DNA from: Rattus norvegicus
Lineage: Eukaryota > Chordata > Mammalia > Rodentia > Muridae
Assembly: GCF_036323735.1 (NCBI RefSeq)
Contig: NC_086024.1
Location: 132,222,053-132,286,052, forward strand
DNA length: 64,000 nucleotides
Direction of reading: 5' to 3'
Within the stretch, counting starts at the first letter, position 1; each line of letters starts with the position of its first letter. Below, one piece after another: positions 11,591 through 22,607 of this stretch. The position numbers and the translations under genes were made by a program. The notes below the pieces were generated by a model. It worked only from the letters and a program-made list of their open reading frames with translations, searched no databases and was not told the origin of the DNA.

Positions 11591-11598
11591 CGTGCGCA
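11535..11598 (+). repeat. (TG)n-(CG)n alternating purine/pyrimidine tract
   Basis: About 47 bp of TG units followed by TGCGCGCGCGCGTGCGCA. Strictly alternating over 64 bp, abutting the 3' end of the MaLR LTR. Sequence of this type can adopt left-handed Z-DNA. Confidence 0.97.
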
Positions 11599-11639
11599 TA
11601 GGGGGAGCAGGAGGGGACAGAGAGGAAGAAATAAACTAT

Positions 11640-12030
11640 TTAAAATGATGGCAATTCAGACGAGTCTATTGTCACTGTCAAAAGTGCTTACGGTGTGAAT
11701 GGAGGAGCCAGGTTGGGGGATGGGAGGCATCTGTGATTTTTCTCTCTTCCTGTGATTCTCTGCTTTGTAAAAAGTCAGGGGATGGACAAGAACCACATGA
11801 CCTAAGTGGGGCCATTTATGTGCTTAGGATCGTCTGTCTTAAACCCTGGACTACGGTGATAAAATCTCTATCATGCAGAGTGGTGGGCAGAATTAATATG
11901 TTTTAATTTTGTAAAGTGCCTTGTCACGACTCCAGCCACAGGAGAGCCCGCTCCAAAAATATTAATCCATCTTTGATGAAAGATGAAAAGAAAGAAGTGG
12001 GCGGTGACCTTGAGTACTGATGGACAAAGT
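11640..12030. promoter_or_regulatory. Candidate conserved non-coding element B
   Basis: Repeat-free, AT-rich island. It includes 'aattaatatgttttaatttt' at about 11891-11910 and a TCF/LEF-type CTTTGAT at 11971-11977 preceded by ATATTAATC. Conservation inferred from composition only. Confidence 0.28.
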
Positions 12031-12589
12031 GTCAAAACCTCTGGAGTGATAGATGCTCACAGACTTTCTGAGGACCATGTCACATAGCTTTGTCCTTGAG
12101 GAAGTCAGATGATAGAAAATGTTTCTGTGATGTCCTGCTGGGAGATCAAATGGGCCTAGGTTTGCCCCACAGTGTGCCTAGACACTAGCCTTCTATTCAG
12201 CCTCCCGATATTTTCTTCGGAGTTCTATTGCAATGCAGATTGTAGTTTACTCACTGATTCTTTGGTACACAAAGTCCTCAGCGACAGAAACGTTTGCCTA
12301 AGCTAGATTCCGTTTAAGTAAGGAGAACACTGTAGGAATGGGTGGGGCCAAGAACTGGCTGTGCTCTGGGTAAGAGACAACCACACCCCCATCAGGAGAC
12401 CAATGGGAGATGTCCCAGGATGCAAGGGGGTGGCAACCAGCTGATGATAAAGGGATGGTTGCTGTCCTAAAATGACTTTTGCATGAAGGAATACACAGCC
12501 GCCAAGTTCCACAGTCGGAATTTCATTACAGGAGACAATGCATGGAAATCATATACATAAAAACATTAACGACGTAGTACCCCAAAACA

Positions 12590-12593
<4 letters not shown>
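12031..12593. other. Unique sequence
   Basis: No recognised repeat or gene. Confidence 0.4.

Positions 12594-12624
<31 letters not shown>
12594..12624. repeat. Poly(T) run, 31 nt
   Basis: 31 consecutive T residues with no recognisable retroelement body on either side. It may be the tail of a severely 5'-truncated minus-strand insertion or a simple slippage product. Confidence 0.95.
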
Positions 12625-12627
<3 letters not shown>

Positions 12628-14479
12628 TTTTGGTCCAGGAATATCCAAGGTGAGTATCAAGTAGCTGTGCTCATCGCTTGCCCTGAAGCCCTGTCTGAGC
12701 CCTGTGCTTCTACTCAGGACTGCTTGGGTCTTCTTACCCTGAAGCTCCAATCAGCTGGGCTTTCTGATGCCCTGGGTTTTGCAGACATACCCCTGTGGTT
12801 CAGTTCGGCAGTCTCCAACCCTCCTGGATCTCTTGAGTTTGCAAAATGCTACTTTGTACTTAAATATATGTCTGCCTCTTCCTGTGTCTCTAGAGCCATC
12901 TCTCACTCTCCCACCAGGTCCTAGCACCTATTATGAAGTCAACAGGACACTGTCGCCCAATCCCTCCTCTGTATTTCTGATGCAAATCTACTCTCTTCCC
13001 ACCATTCTTCCCAAAAGTCTGACTGAGGTCACCATGCCCCCAGGATCCAATCTCACATCTTAGGCACATTCAGTAATCCATTCCCATTCCGGGTTAAGCC
13101 TCCCTCTGCGTCCCTGCCTCAAGTCCAGCTTGTATTGGACACCAGCTCCAGGTCCTGCCCTTGCTCATGTTCTGAATGACTCAGATTTGCTCTCAAACGC
13201 CCCTGAAAGTCACTGCAGATCATCCACCTCCAGGGTAAGTCCTTGAGTTCCCCCTGTCATCCGTTCTAGGACTTTGAACAATACATTCTGGCAGTGGTCA
13301 GGTCATTCACAAAGCATGTGAGTTCCTGAACAAACCGTCTCCACTTCTCACAAGCCTGGTCGTCACTTTAGCACCCGCCACTGTTCATGCTGAGGAGTGC
13401 CCCACATAGATTTGATCAATTCACTCGATCAAAACCGAGCTTCATTCACAGCAGAGAAGTCCCCCCTCCATATACCTTCAGAGCTGACAAAAGACTTCCC
13501 CTACCCTGCTTCACAGATGTAGACGCAGACTCAGACAAGAGATGTCTCTTCTGCCTGGGATGGTCCGGCCCAGGCCTCAGATGTTCCAAGAGTCTCTGGC
13601 AGTAGCATCTCTCCTTCTTCATTGTGTTGAGCCCTGGACCAGCCTGCACAGCCCCTTAAACCTCCAGCTTCCTCTTCCTCTGCTGTGTGGAGACTTAGAA
13701 TGAACTGCAGGAAAAGACAGAGACTGGGCTTAGTTGAGTTAAAACAACAGAGTATAGAATTGTGCTCCCTCCCCAACAAAGACGTCGTCAGGGAGTTCTC
13801 AGGGTCAAGAAAAACTATGGGGTGTCTGGCTCAACTCTGACCCCTTGTTCTAGGGTGTTCTGACCTAACTTGCATTCTGTTACTTGTGTGGACATCCCCT
13901 TGACTCACTCACTGGACCACAGAGTCCTAGAGGACTCTATCTATCTATCACCACATCCTCCACCAAGCACCAGACAGGGGAACAGGAAAGAGCAGGGTAA
14001 AGAACGAATCATGTGGTGCATCAACACCCACGGTAGCATGCAGGCTACCACCTCTGCTTTTATTATCCCATCTCTCCTGGGCCTCACCCAGTCCCAGGAC
14101 TGAGTCACAACTATTCCATTCCAGAAGTAAGACCCCCCACTCCTCCAGCCATGAGCAAAACTGTAAACCTAGTTGTACTTGACTCCAAATCCCGAATTCA
14201 CTACCACTCCCAAACCCTGAATCCCACCCTCCCCACCCCCGACCACCACCATGTATTAATACTGTCCACAGTATTTTTTTTATTTGTCCACAGTGTCTTT
14301 TTCTGGATAGTTTCTGCAGGAATGGAAACAGGTCGCCTTCATTCTCTTAGACCCATGTCTTTCGATCTGTGATTTAAGAAATGTCTTTGGGGCAAGACAT
14401 AAACATACCTGAAGTTAATGCCGGCATCTTCCAAGATGGCAAAAAAGCCAGGAGCCAGGGTGGGCCTGGGCCCCACATA
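12625..14479. other. Unique sequence
   Basis: About 1.85 kb with no recognised interspersed repeat. Frames up to 128 codons (12538-12924) begin inside the T-run and have no domain signature. Confidence 0.45.
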
Positions 14480-14945
14480 GGCTACACTTAATTAATGTAA
14501 AATCTTTCTCTTTTATTCTTTTATTTCCTTTGTTGTGGCCGCACTATTGGCTTGTTCTGTCTGAAGAGGAAATATTTAATTGGCTTATTTACCCAACTAT
14601 AGATGTATTCAGTATTATTCTTCATCCCGTGAATTAAATTACTTTATTTATGCAATTCACTCAGTTCATTTAATTTAATTTTGTAGTTATAATATAGGGA
14701 ACACACTAACTAGACTCCTCCCTTTGGGACGGAAACGGGCAAATGTTTTGGTTCTGAATTAACACGCCGCAGAGCTGATATTTATAATAAATCATCCGTT
14801 GTTAGCCATCCTGATAATTATTGTTTGAATGGACTAAAGGAGACAGGGGCTCATAACAGACACATTGTTGGCCTTGACTGGGGCTCTGTTCTTTGCACTA
14901 ATAAACAATCTAAGCAGAAAAATTCGGAGATGCTTTCCCTGGAAT
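14480..14945. promoter_or_regulatory. Candidate conserved non-coding element C
   Basis: Long repeat-free AT-rich island. It has SOX-like CTTTGTT (14528-14534) and CATTGTT (14863-14869), a TAATTA core in ATAATTAT (14815-14820) directly followed by TTGTTTGAAT, and many TTTAAT/AATTAA cores between 14560 and 14690. Base composition is clearly different from the neighbouring unique DNA. One of the best-looking enhancer-like islands here; function not proven. Confidence 0.35.
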
Positions 14946-15329
14946 AAACTTGTTTGTTAGACACGAGCTGAGAACCTACTATGCACCTGGCATCAGGAAG
15001 CTGCTTCGAATGACTTTTTAATATACACACTGGTCTCCCAGCTTCTACAAGATACCCGGGCCCCCAGGGAGCCTTGCAGATGTCCTGTGCTCTGGCTGCA
15101 TTGGCTTCCCACTGTCCGCCTTATACCATGGCCTGCAGATCTGCTATATATACTAGCAGTGGTGAGCTCACGGCAGCTATGTGCCTATGCCATGCCAACC
15201 TTCAACTCTGATGACTAGAGGGATTGGCTCTTCTTTCCTCTGCTGGCTCCCCCTCCAGCCTCACCTCCTCTCCCTAGTGAACTCTGGTGTAGCACTCAGC
15301 ATCCAGCTAGCTTGATTAGACCAACTGTC
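14946..15329. other. Unique sequence with a short ancient-repeat patch
   Basis: 'gagaacctactatgcacctg' near 14969 matches the 'GAGCACCTACTATGTGCC' phrase of old mammalian repeats. The remainder shows nothing recognisable. Confidence 0.35.
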
Positions 15330-15800
15330 TTAATATGTCACAGGTAGGGTTCATCCCACTACTGAGATGTTAGGTGGGACTGTCAACTCAGTGAAGGATG
15401 GTGTACCTCAGGTTGGTCTGTGGGTGTATCTGTGGGGACAGTTTTAACGGCTTTGCCTAATATGGGAAGATTCACCCTCTGATTGCTGCCCAGATGAAAG
15501 GATTCTCCTGATCTTCACTCTCACTAGCAAACTCATTTACCCTGTTCAGCTGGTGCCTTGGCTGAAGGACCAGCCTCTTCTGAGCCTTCTATATGAATAA
15601 AAGGTCAGTGGCCTTCCTGGGAGCCCCCAGGTCTTTGGTGCCAACTCTCTGGATGGAGCAGCTACCAGGTTCGCTCCAGTGTGAGACAGATACTTGACTG
15701 TCTCAACCATATAGTAAAAGCCAATTTAATATCCTGCCCTTTAGTACATATTCCTTCTGTTTGATGGTCTGTCCCTCTGGAAGACCCTCGGTAATACATA
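15330..15800 (+). mobile_element. ERVL-type LTR relic (MLT2-like)
   Basis: The end 'ggtctgtccctctggaagac' with 'cctcggtaatacat' (15764-15798) corresponds to the common ERVL LTR terminus (GTTCTGTCTCTCTGGAGAACCCTGACTAATACA). The upstream 'tgggagcccccaggtctttg' and 'ctgtctcaaccatatagtaa' blocks fit the same LTR class. Highly diverged, LTR only. Confidence 0.5.
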
Positions 15801-16425
15801 TTACCTTTTACCAGTGACTTGTATGATGAAGTCTGTTAAACATGATCCCCATACTCCCTCCAAAGCCCCTAGTGCTCATGGATGTGCAGCCCATGGAGGG
15901 CTACAGACTTAGCCATCCCTACATCACCTGTCCCCCCTACTATCTCACCTGAGGCCTCCACAGTTCTAAACTAGGGTTGAGAGTGACACCTTCTATAGAG
16001 GGCATTGTGCTGAGTCTTAACGAAGGCTCCACGGTGTAAAGGATGAAATGTCACTGTGGGTGAGAGAAAGCCTCTGACAAATTTGTCACTTCCTGTTTAT
16101 GCTTCACACTCCGAGTTGCAACCCAAGGTGCTGGAGACTCGAGATTTTTTTTTTCCTTCCCATGTTGTCTTGGGATTCCCGGGCAATGGCACCGTGCTTG
16201 AGCAAAATCATTTTCTCTGCCATAAATACACATTTCATGACTCACAGAGACCATTAAAGAGGCTGAGAACCCAACTAAGGTGCATCTGAACAAAAAAAAA
16301 AAAGGAGGACAAGAATACCAGAAAATCCCTTTAATAGTTTCTGGAAGCTTCCAGGGAGGATCTTCCTATATGTTGGAAAAACAGGCTGACTTGGAAAGAA
16401 CAAACAGAGAATATCACTGAGAAGT
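15801..16425. other. Unique sequence
   Basis: No recognised repeat apart from an A-run at about 16291-16302. Mutually antisense 77-80 codon frames at 16051-16293 have no domain features. Confidence 0.4.
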
Positions 16426-16429
16426 TTTG

Positions 16430-16655
16430 TTTAACTTTAGATGTTTTGAAAGATTTATTTTGTTTTACTTTATACGTTTGAGTGTTTTGCTTGCATATAC
16501 ATATGTATACCATGTGCCTGCATTGTGTCTACAGAGGCCAAAAGAGGGGCTGGAGTCATGGACAGTCATAAGGCACTATTTGGATGCTGGGAATCGAACC
16601 CTGGTCCTCTGCAAGAGCAGTGGATGACCACTGAGCTATCTCTTCAGTCTCTATT
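16430..16655 (-). mobile_element. B2/B3-family SINE
   Basis: The plus strand reads 'ctacagaggccaaaagaggg', then 'tgctgggaatcgaaccctgg' and 'tcctctgcaagagcagtg', ending 'accactgagctatctcttca'. This is the reverse complement of a B2/B3 element. Moderately diverged. Confidence 0.82.
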
Positions 16656-17765
16656 TGTATTTCTAATCTCTACACATTTCTATTTCCGTATATTTAACAC
16701 AATTCGCCCTCAGAGAGTCTTGACAAGCATAGCAGATACAGAAGTGTGGGTTCCTAAGCCAGATGAGGGATGGTAGAACACTGCACACATCCCTGACAAA
16801 CTATCAGAAAGAACAGCAGGAGTGGGGCCACTCCCTACCCAAATCAGGCTTGGGCCCCTACTCAACTTCACAGAAGCGAAGGCCACCTCATGATTGAGCC
16901 ATTTAGGCTTCTGGTTTTCAAGCCAGAGAACTGGCTTCTCAGAAATCATGTGACCAGCCATCTGTTAATCTGATACTGTTGGAAAGTCCCTGTCTCCTCC
17001 TGCCAGCTTTGGTATTTGAATGGGAGAGTCAATAACGTTTGCCTGTCTTCAATCAGGTCCAGATATGCAAATTGGGTGCATTTTTTACCTTGTCCTTTTT
17101 CCTCCCATCCCCCCTGACTTGAGCTATATAAAGTAGACCCTCCATTTCAATAATGGAGCTGTCCTCCAACATAGTCTTCCTGGTCATTTATACCTGCTGT
17201 ACTCACTGACACTGAGACCCTGATCTCTAGTTCCTCTGTGCCCTGAGCAATGGGTGACTGGGGGCAGGGGATTCACATGCAATGAACATGTCATTGAAGA
17301 AACAAGTAATTGAATGATTAAATGAGTCAAAATCAGATGATTGGATACAAGGGTTCACCATGAAGATTACTTTAGGAGTGTGGTAAGGAATGGGTTATAA
17401 GTGTTGATCACTGTAGGCTCAACATGCCTGAGACTCTGGTCCCCGTGGCATTAAATTAGTAAATAATTAGAGTAGAAGACTTCACTGTTGGGCACCTAAG
17501 TTTTTACTGATTTGCCTCCTGTTCCTCATTTTGCAACAGCTGTGGTTTTTCTCACACATTCAGATCGGTCAACAACATGGGCCAATCAAGAATTTAACCT
17601 ACGATGAAGGTCCTTTTTTGAAATCACACAGACGCCATTGATTTATTTTGTATGTTTGATACATAAGCATGCAAAATAAATCTGTATGTTGGTGGGAGCA
17701 TGTTTTTGAGAATTGCATGTGTAAATACCATATTTATGAGACCTCAACCTTTCCTCCCCACTCCG
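16656..17765. other. Unique sequence
   Basis: No recognised repeat or gene over about 1.1 kb. Confidence 0.4.
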
Positions 17766-17787
17766 ACACACACGCGTGCGCGCGCGT

Positions 17788-17831
<44 letters not shown>
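17766..17831 (+). repeat. (AC/CG)n alternating tract, Z-DNA prone
   Basis: ACACACACGCGTGCGCGCGC, then GTGTGCGCGCGCG, then about 16 CA units. A 66-bp alternating purine/pyrimidine tract with a CG-rich core. Confidence 0.96.
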
Positions 17832-17834
<3 letters not shown>

Positions 17835-17954
17835 GTATACTCCCTCTTCTTCTGTATAGTTCTTTTTTTAGTTTGAAACAAGTTCCCCTGAAAAGCATCA
17901 AGGCCCTAAGTTTTGCCAGACCCTCAGTCCCTCATTATCTCCACAGGACACAGT
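17832..17954. other. Unique sequence
   Basis: Short spacer, nothing recognised. Confidence 0.4.
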
Positions 17955-18240
17955 ATCGGTTATCGTTCTCATGGCTGTGAAAAATACCTTGAAAGCAGGG
18001 TGAGAAAGGACAGGCTTAGGCCATACAGTTTGAGGGGACAGTCTGCTGTGGCAGACAGATAGGAGCATGAGTCAACTGGTCACATTATAGTCAGTAAGGA
18101 AAAAGAGGACAGGAATCCCCCAGGCATGCCTCCCCGTGATTCACTTCCTCCCCCTGAACCTTCCTGAACAGTACCACCAGCTAGTGGTCAAGCATTCAAA
18201 CGCAGAGGCATTTCCCATTTAAACCCCAGTGGACATGCAT
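17955..18240 (-). mobile_element. MaLR-type LTR relic, antisense
   Basis: 'tatcgttctcatggctgtga' with 'aaaataccttgaaa' at the left, 'ttgaggggacagtctgctgt' at about 18031 and 'gtcaactggtcacatta' at about 18071 match the reverse complement of the murine MT/MaLR LTR. The right part (to 'catttcccatttaaacccca') may belong to a second LTR type. Confidence 0.6.
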
Positions 18241-18575
18241 CTTTGCAATAAAAAGAATAAATCTCAAGGAGGAATTATGAGATGGAGACAGGAACAAGGT
18301 ACATCACAGGGTACAGTCTCCTTTTGCGGTTAAGACTGTAAAGAATAATTTCTAATTTGTTCTGAGTTTAGTCCTTGCAAGTTAAGGCTCCAGTGGTAAT
18401 CAAGAAGTTCCCGTGTGTCCTGGGAGTGGAGCCTGTGTGAGCTAAGGTTTCTATTTGTAATTAAGGGTAAGTTCCTATTCCTTCGATCTGGTGTAAACTG
18501 CTTGCGACCCCATTCCCATGATATATATCCTTCCCCCTGTTCCTTCTCTCACATTGTATCTTTCTAACAATGCCA
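18241..18575. repeat. Unassigned region with imperfect 60-bp direct repeat
   Basis: 'gcaagttaaggctccagtgg ... caagaagttcc' (from 18377) and 'gtgagctaaggtttctattt ... taagggtaagttcc' (from 18437) are imperfect copies offset by 60 bp. A TATATAT-containing pyrimidine-rich stretch follows (18522-18560). This resembles the layout of a retroviral-type LTR U3/R region, but I cannot name a family. Confidence 0.3.
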
Positions 18576-18905
18576 GTGGGTTTCTCAAAATGCACTGATG
18601 TCACCTTGATTAAATGGAGTCAAGTGACTAGTAGGCTAAGGGACATTTCCAGAGAGGATTAACAAAGAGGTATAGACCCAACCGCATATTGACGGCTCCA
18701 TCCCATCGAGGGAGAGGCAACGGAGCCAGTGAATGTGGGCATTCTCTCTCTGGTTTTCTGTCAACTCTGATGAGAGCTGCCTTTCACATGACCTCTGTCT
18801 GACAGACTGAAAACCCTGAAATGATGAGCCAAAATAAATCTCCTCTCCCATACATCATCTTTCTGAGATGTTTGGGTTTGATGCTTGAGTAGCTGACTTA
18901 CCCTG
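18576..18905 (+). mobile_element. MT-type MaLR LTR
   Basis: Contains 'gcatattgacggctccatcc' (MT pattern 'tgaatgtgggtggcaccatcc'), 'gagccagtgaatgtgggcat', 'tgatgagccaaaataaatct' (the LTR polyadenylation region) and a diverged 3' end near 18900. Same class as 11155-11534. Confidence 0.65.
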
Positions 18906-19335
18906 AAGAGTGATGCTGTAGCAGTGAGGGGATTGGTGTTCATGGGATGATGGTTGGAACACATTGTTCAGAAATATTGAAAAATCAATCCATGGCAGAA
19001 ATTTGGAAAACCTTGAGTGGGAGTTCACTGGGTTGTTCTAGTGAGAGTTGAGAAGGCCATGATACAGACAGGAGGGCAAACAACAAAAATCTACCTCCTT
19101 AGGTTGCACCTCATAAGAGGAACAAGGGTCTTACCGGGAACTGGATGGAAGGACATCTATGTTATAGTGTTGTCAAGAACTTCAGGGGAGAATGAAGAAG
19201 GCTATAAGGATGAACCAATGGTATCCTCAGGGAGGAAGTGATGTCAGGAATGTTGACCACTGAGGAAAGTCACAGGCAGGGAACAGAGCCAGACCAGGAA
19301 AAGGTCATGTAGGATGGAGCTGGCAGGGCCACTGA
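18906..19335 (+). mobile_element. Possible MaLR internal-region remnant
   Basis: Follows the LTR on the same strand and contains 'ttggaaaaccttgagtggga', 'ttgttctagtgagagttgag' and 'aaggccatgatacagacagg', which I associate with the non-coding internal part of MaLR elements. No intact reading frame. Tentative. Confidence 0.35.
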
Positions 19336-19521
19336 TTTGTGGCTCAAGACCTCTAGAGTTACTGTCCTAGCGATGTGTGCCCAGGATGACAGGCCTGGGA
19401 CAATAGGGCACAGTGTTTGTCCTGCTCCCTCCTATCCTCTGTGTTAGTCTGAGTCTCTTCCTTGAATGTCCCTATTATTGTCTTTTACAGTGCTGGCATT
19501 TACACTCTTTGTTATTGTGTG
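19336..19521. other. Unique sequence
   Basis: Nothing recognised. Confidence 0.4.
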
Positions 19522-20098
19522 CTAGAAGCACATACCTCAAAGAGTTATGGGATTCACACCCAATGGCTAGAAGCATATACCTTAAAGAGTTGTGGTGTTA
19601 ATACCCAAGGACTAGAAACACATACCTCAAAGAGTTATGGGGTTCACATCCAATGGCTAGAAGCACATACCTTAAAATGTTATGGTGTCTATACCCCATG
19701 GCGAAGCACATACCTCAAAGAGTTATGGTGTTCACACCCAAGTGCTAGAAGCACATACCTTAGAGACTTATAGTGTTCACACCTAAGGGCTAGAAGCACA
19801 TACCTTAAAGAGTTATAGGGTTCACACCTAAGGACTTGAGATACATACCTTAAAGAGCTTGAGGGTTCACACCTAAGGGCTAGAAGCATTATAGCTCAAA
19901 GTGTTATGGGGTTCATACCTAAGGGTTAGAAGCACAAACCTCAAAGAGTTATAGGGTTCCCACCTAAGGGCTAGAAACATTATAGCTCAAAAAGTTACAG
20001 GGTTCACACCTAAGGGCTAGAAGTACATACCTCAAAGAGTTATAGGGTTCACACCTAAGGGCTAGAAGCACAAACCTTAAAGATTTATAGGGTTCACA
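19522..20098 (+). repeat. 45-bp minisatellite, about 13 copies
   Basis: The repeat unit begins CTAGAAGCACATACCTTAAA, then GAGTTATAGGGTTCACACCTAAGGG, 45 bp in total. About 12.8 copies diverge mildly (TTAAA/TCAAA, TATAGGG/TATGGGG, CACCTAAGG/CACCCAATG). Two interior copies (near 19881 and 19970) share the variant GCATTATAGCTC, so variants have spread within the array. The 45-bp period keeps frames open on both strands (103, 66 and 96 codons); these are artefacts of the period. Confidence 0.97.
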
Positions 20099-20224
20099 AA
20101 AGAAACTCTGTACTTGGACTTTTGGACTATGGCAGTATTGGTCATGATGCTGAAGTCTTGCTCCAAATCTCTGGTCTCCCCGCTGGCTCCTACTCCACAT
20201 CTCAGATTCCTTTGTATAGCATTT
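20099..20224. other. Unique sequence
   Basis: Nothing recognised. Confidence 0.4.
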
Positions 20225-20375
20225 ATTTGGGAGGGAGGGTACATTCCACAGCACACATATGGACAGCTTGTAGGAGGCAGTTCTCTCCTTCCATCATGTG
20301 AATATAGCTGACCAAACTCAAGTCGTCAGGCTTGGCAGCAAGCGCCTTTATGCACTGAGCCATCTTGCTAGCCCA
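20225..20375 (-). mobile_element. B3-family SINE
   Basis: The plus strand reads 'cacagcacacatatggacag', 'cttgtaggaggcagttctct', 'caagtcgtcaggcttggcag' and 'cactgagccatcttgctagc'. This is the reverse complement of the B3 SINE whose plus-strand counterpart occurs at 48165-48345. Confidence 0.82.
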
Positions 20376-21634
20376 TAGCATAGTTTCTTTATGTTCTGTT
20401 ATCCTTCCTCTTAAACACTACTTGGGATGAGTCAGGCACCAAGACGTTTTTTTTCCCTCTTGAATGTTTCCCTTTCAGCTACTCTTGTGTGGTACAGTCC
20501 TGCGAGGAGAAATCTGATGATGTCAACGTGGTCTTCATTTCTCTTTAGAAAGTCTGGGCTTTGGGTGTTTTTCCTCTGAATTTCCTTCTATAGTATGTTG
20601 GATTTTCTCAGCTGTTGTGTGTGGTCCATTTCTTGATGGCACAGGGCAGTGCTTGGAACAGCCACACATATCCTAGCTGCTCCTCTGCTCTGTTTGTGCT
20701 CTTTCTGGAGCTGCGCTGCCTCTGTCTCTTTACTAGGGACATAACACCTCTGTCCCCTCACTCCCCTGGTCCTTCTTATTTTTTTAATTAATGGTGCTTG
20801 CTTCTTCCTTTGCTTGCCACATCTTCTAATGGACTATCTTTTTTTTTCAAAGATGAGTTTTAATACATGGAAATTTGTGACCCCTTGGTTTTGTTATCTA
20901 GAAAATAAAAGTCCCTTTCCCCAGAGCTTCCATTTTTTCCCTAGTTGTTGCTGGAGCCAGCCTTTGTTTCTTTGAAGAAATTAAAGACACTTTGCATATC
21001 CGTCTGCAGTCTCTGGGAGCCTCTTCCTCCTCCTGGATGCAGACTCCCTCTTTGCTCTGTGTCTCTCTCTCCTGAGCTTCCTTGCCCTGCTAACCTGGGA
21101 CTCTTGATTATGAGGTTGTCATTGTCACTGCCTATTTGTCTTTGTTCCAGGAAGTCTCAGGATCTCACTGTGACCCTTCAAAGTGGGTTTTCCATGAATT
21201 TCAGTCCCTCCTCACAAAGATGGTTCACTGTAAAGCAGTCCCTAGCCTCGTTGAGGCCTGGATCCTGGCATATACAGAGGACACCCCTCCAAGCCCAGCA
21301 TTGAGGGCTTCAGCCACATCCTGGGGAAGCAGATGTGGAAAATATGAAATAGGAATTGCAGATGGCCAGGGAGGAGCCCTTGAATCACTGTAGATTTTAT
21401 AGCATCTATATATCCTCACCCCAAGACCCTTAGATGAGCATCCTCAGGTCCAGAATCACTGTCTCCATCCTTGGGGGTCACAAGTGCCCTTCCTTTTAGG
21501 ATCTGCTTCCACCTCTGATGTCTACAGCTGCCATTGTCACATGCTTGCAGGTTTCCTGTCAGTAGACTTAAACATTGCTTCCCTGTCCCCACACATACTC
21601 AGAGAAGCAGTGGAGAGTGTTTTTCTGGAATCTT
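20376..21634. other. Unique sequence
   Basis: About 1.25 kb, pyrimidine-rich in places, with no recognised repeat. A 119-codon frame at 20945-21304 has no domain signature. Confidence 0.45.
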
Positions 21635-21840
21635 CCTTTTGCTCAGTACCTGAAATTGAACCTTGGTTGTCAAGCATGCTAGGCTACCACTGAGCTGTAT
21701 CCCCAGCCTGACCCAACCCTTTTTTGGACACTTTTATTTTGAGATAGAGTGTCGTTAGCTTGCACGCACTGCCTTGAATCTGTGTGGTCCTTCCTCTTCA
21801 GCGTCTCAAAGTAGCTGGAGTCTGTGTCACCAGGCCAAAC
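21635..21840 (-). mobile_element. ID-like and B1-like SINE relics
   Basis: 21643-21712 reads as reverse-complement ID ('gaaattgaaccttggttgtc' to 'accactgagctgtatcccca'). 21725-21835 reads as reverse-complement B1/PB1 ('attttgagatagagtgtcgt' to 'agtagctggagtctgtgtca'). The order is the opposite of a single B4, so these are probably two insertions. Confidence 0.6.
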
Positions 21841-22194
21841 CAGAATAGCCCATCAACCATAGTGAATGGTAGTCATTCTCCTTGTTTTGTGAGCATGGTG
21901 GAGGGGGCCCTATATACCTCTCTCTATATGCTGTAAATGAGACAGATGTTCTGAAAGCCACTGGGTCTAAAATAGTGGGCTCATCTTCTTTTATATTATG
22001 GGAAAACCTCACAGATTCAGCCAATGAGAGAAGAGGAGATTAACTAGGGGAAGCACAGTGCTGGGAGAAGCTCGTGATAGAGGGGCTCTGGGATAAAATA
22101 ACCTTGAAGTTGCTGCCGATGCAGCATCCTCTCAGGGTTCCAAATACACATCTGTGCACGGCGATGGGCTAAGAAGAGCCCTGCTGCAAGACAC
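21841..22194. other. Unique sequence
   Basis: Nothing recognised. Confidence 0.4.
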
Positions 22195-22560
22195 TGACCT
22201 TACTTTTTTTAAGCCTCGTATTTACAAAACACTCATCATCGAAGCCTCTTTAATATAGTGACTAAGGACGTGCAAGAATGAGCACATGGGGCCCTCATTA
22301 AGGAATCACGATTTTCTCAAAAGACCAAATCATGCTAAATAGGTCCTTACTAATCCCAGACAGCGTTCAAGGAGAAACCTCGGCTCGTAACAGCCAAAAA
22401 TGTCCTTTGACCAACTATATTAATGGACTTACAACCCAAAACGGGCTTATCTTGCTTCATAGAAGATCATAAATAAAGTCGTTTCTCACATTTCAGAATT
22501 CCTGGAAATATCACGTAGTGGAGGGCCTACTAGGGATCATTTAATAAGTCTGCCTTCAAA
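22195..22560. promoter_or_regulatory. Candidate conserved non-coding element D
   Basis: Repeat-free island ending exactly where the SINE/TG array begins. It retains several CpG sites (for example 22216, 22309, 22379, 22473) in an otherwise CpG-poor window and is AT-rich ('aaatcatgctaaataggtcc', 'gatcataaataaagtcgttt'). CpG retention in AT-rich unique DNA fits constraint. Inference only. Confidence 0.32.
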
Positions 22561-22607
22561 GATTTGTTTTTATTTTTGTTTATGCTTCATGGTTTTGTTT
22601 TTTAATT

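Noticed and set aside
19522..20098. CRISPR-like regular repeat array
   Set aside because: Contiguous 45-bp units without unique spacers, in a mammalian genome; it is a minisatellite.
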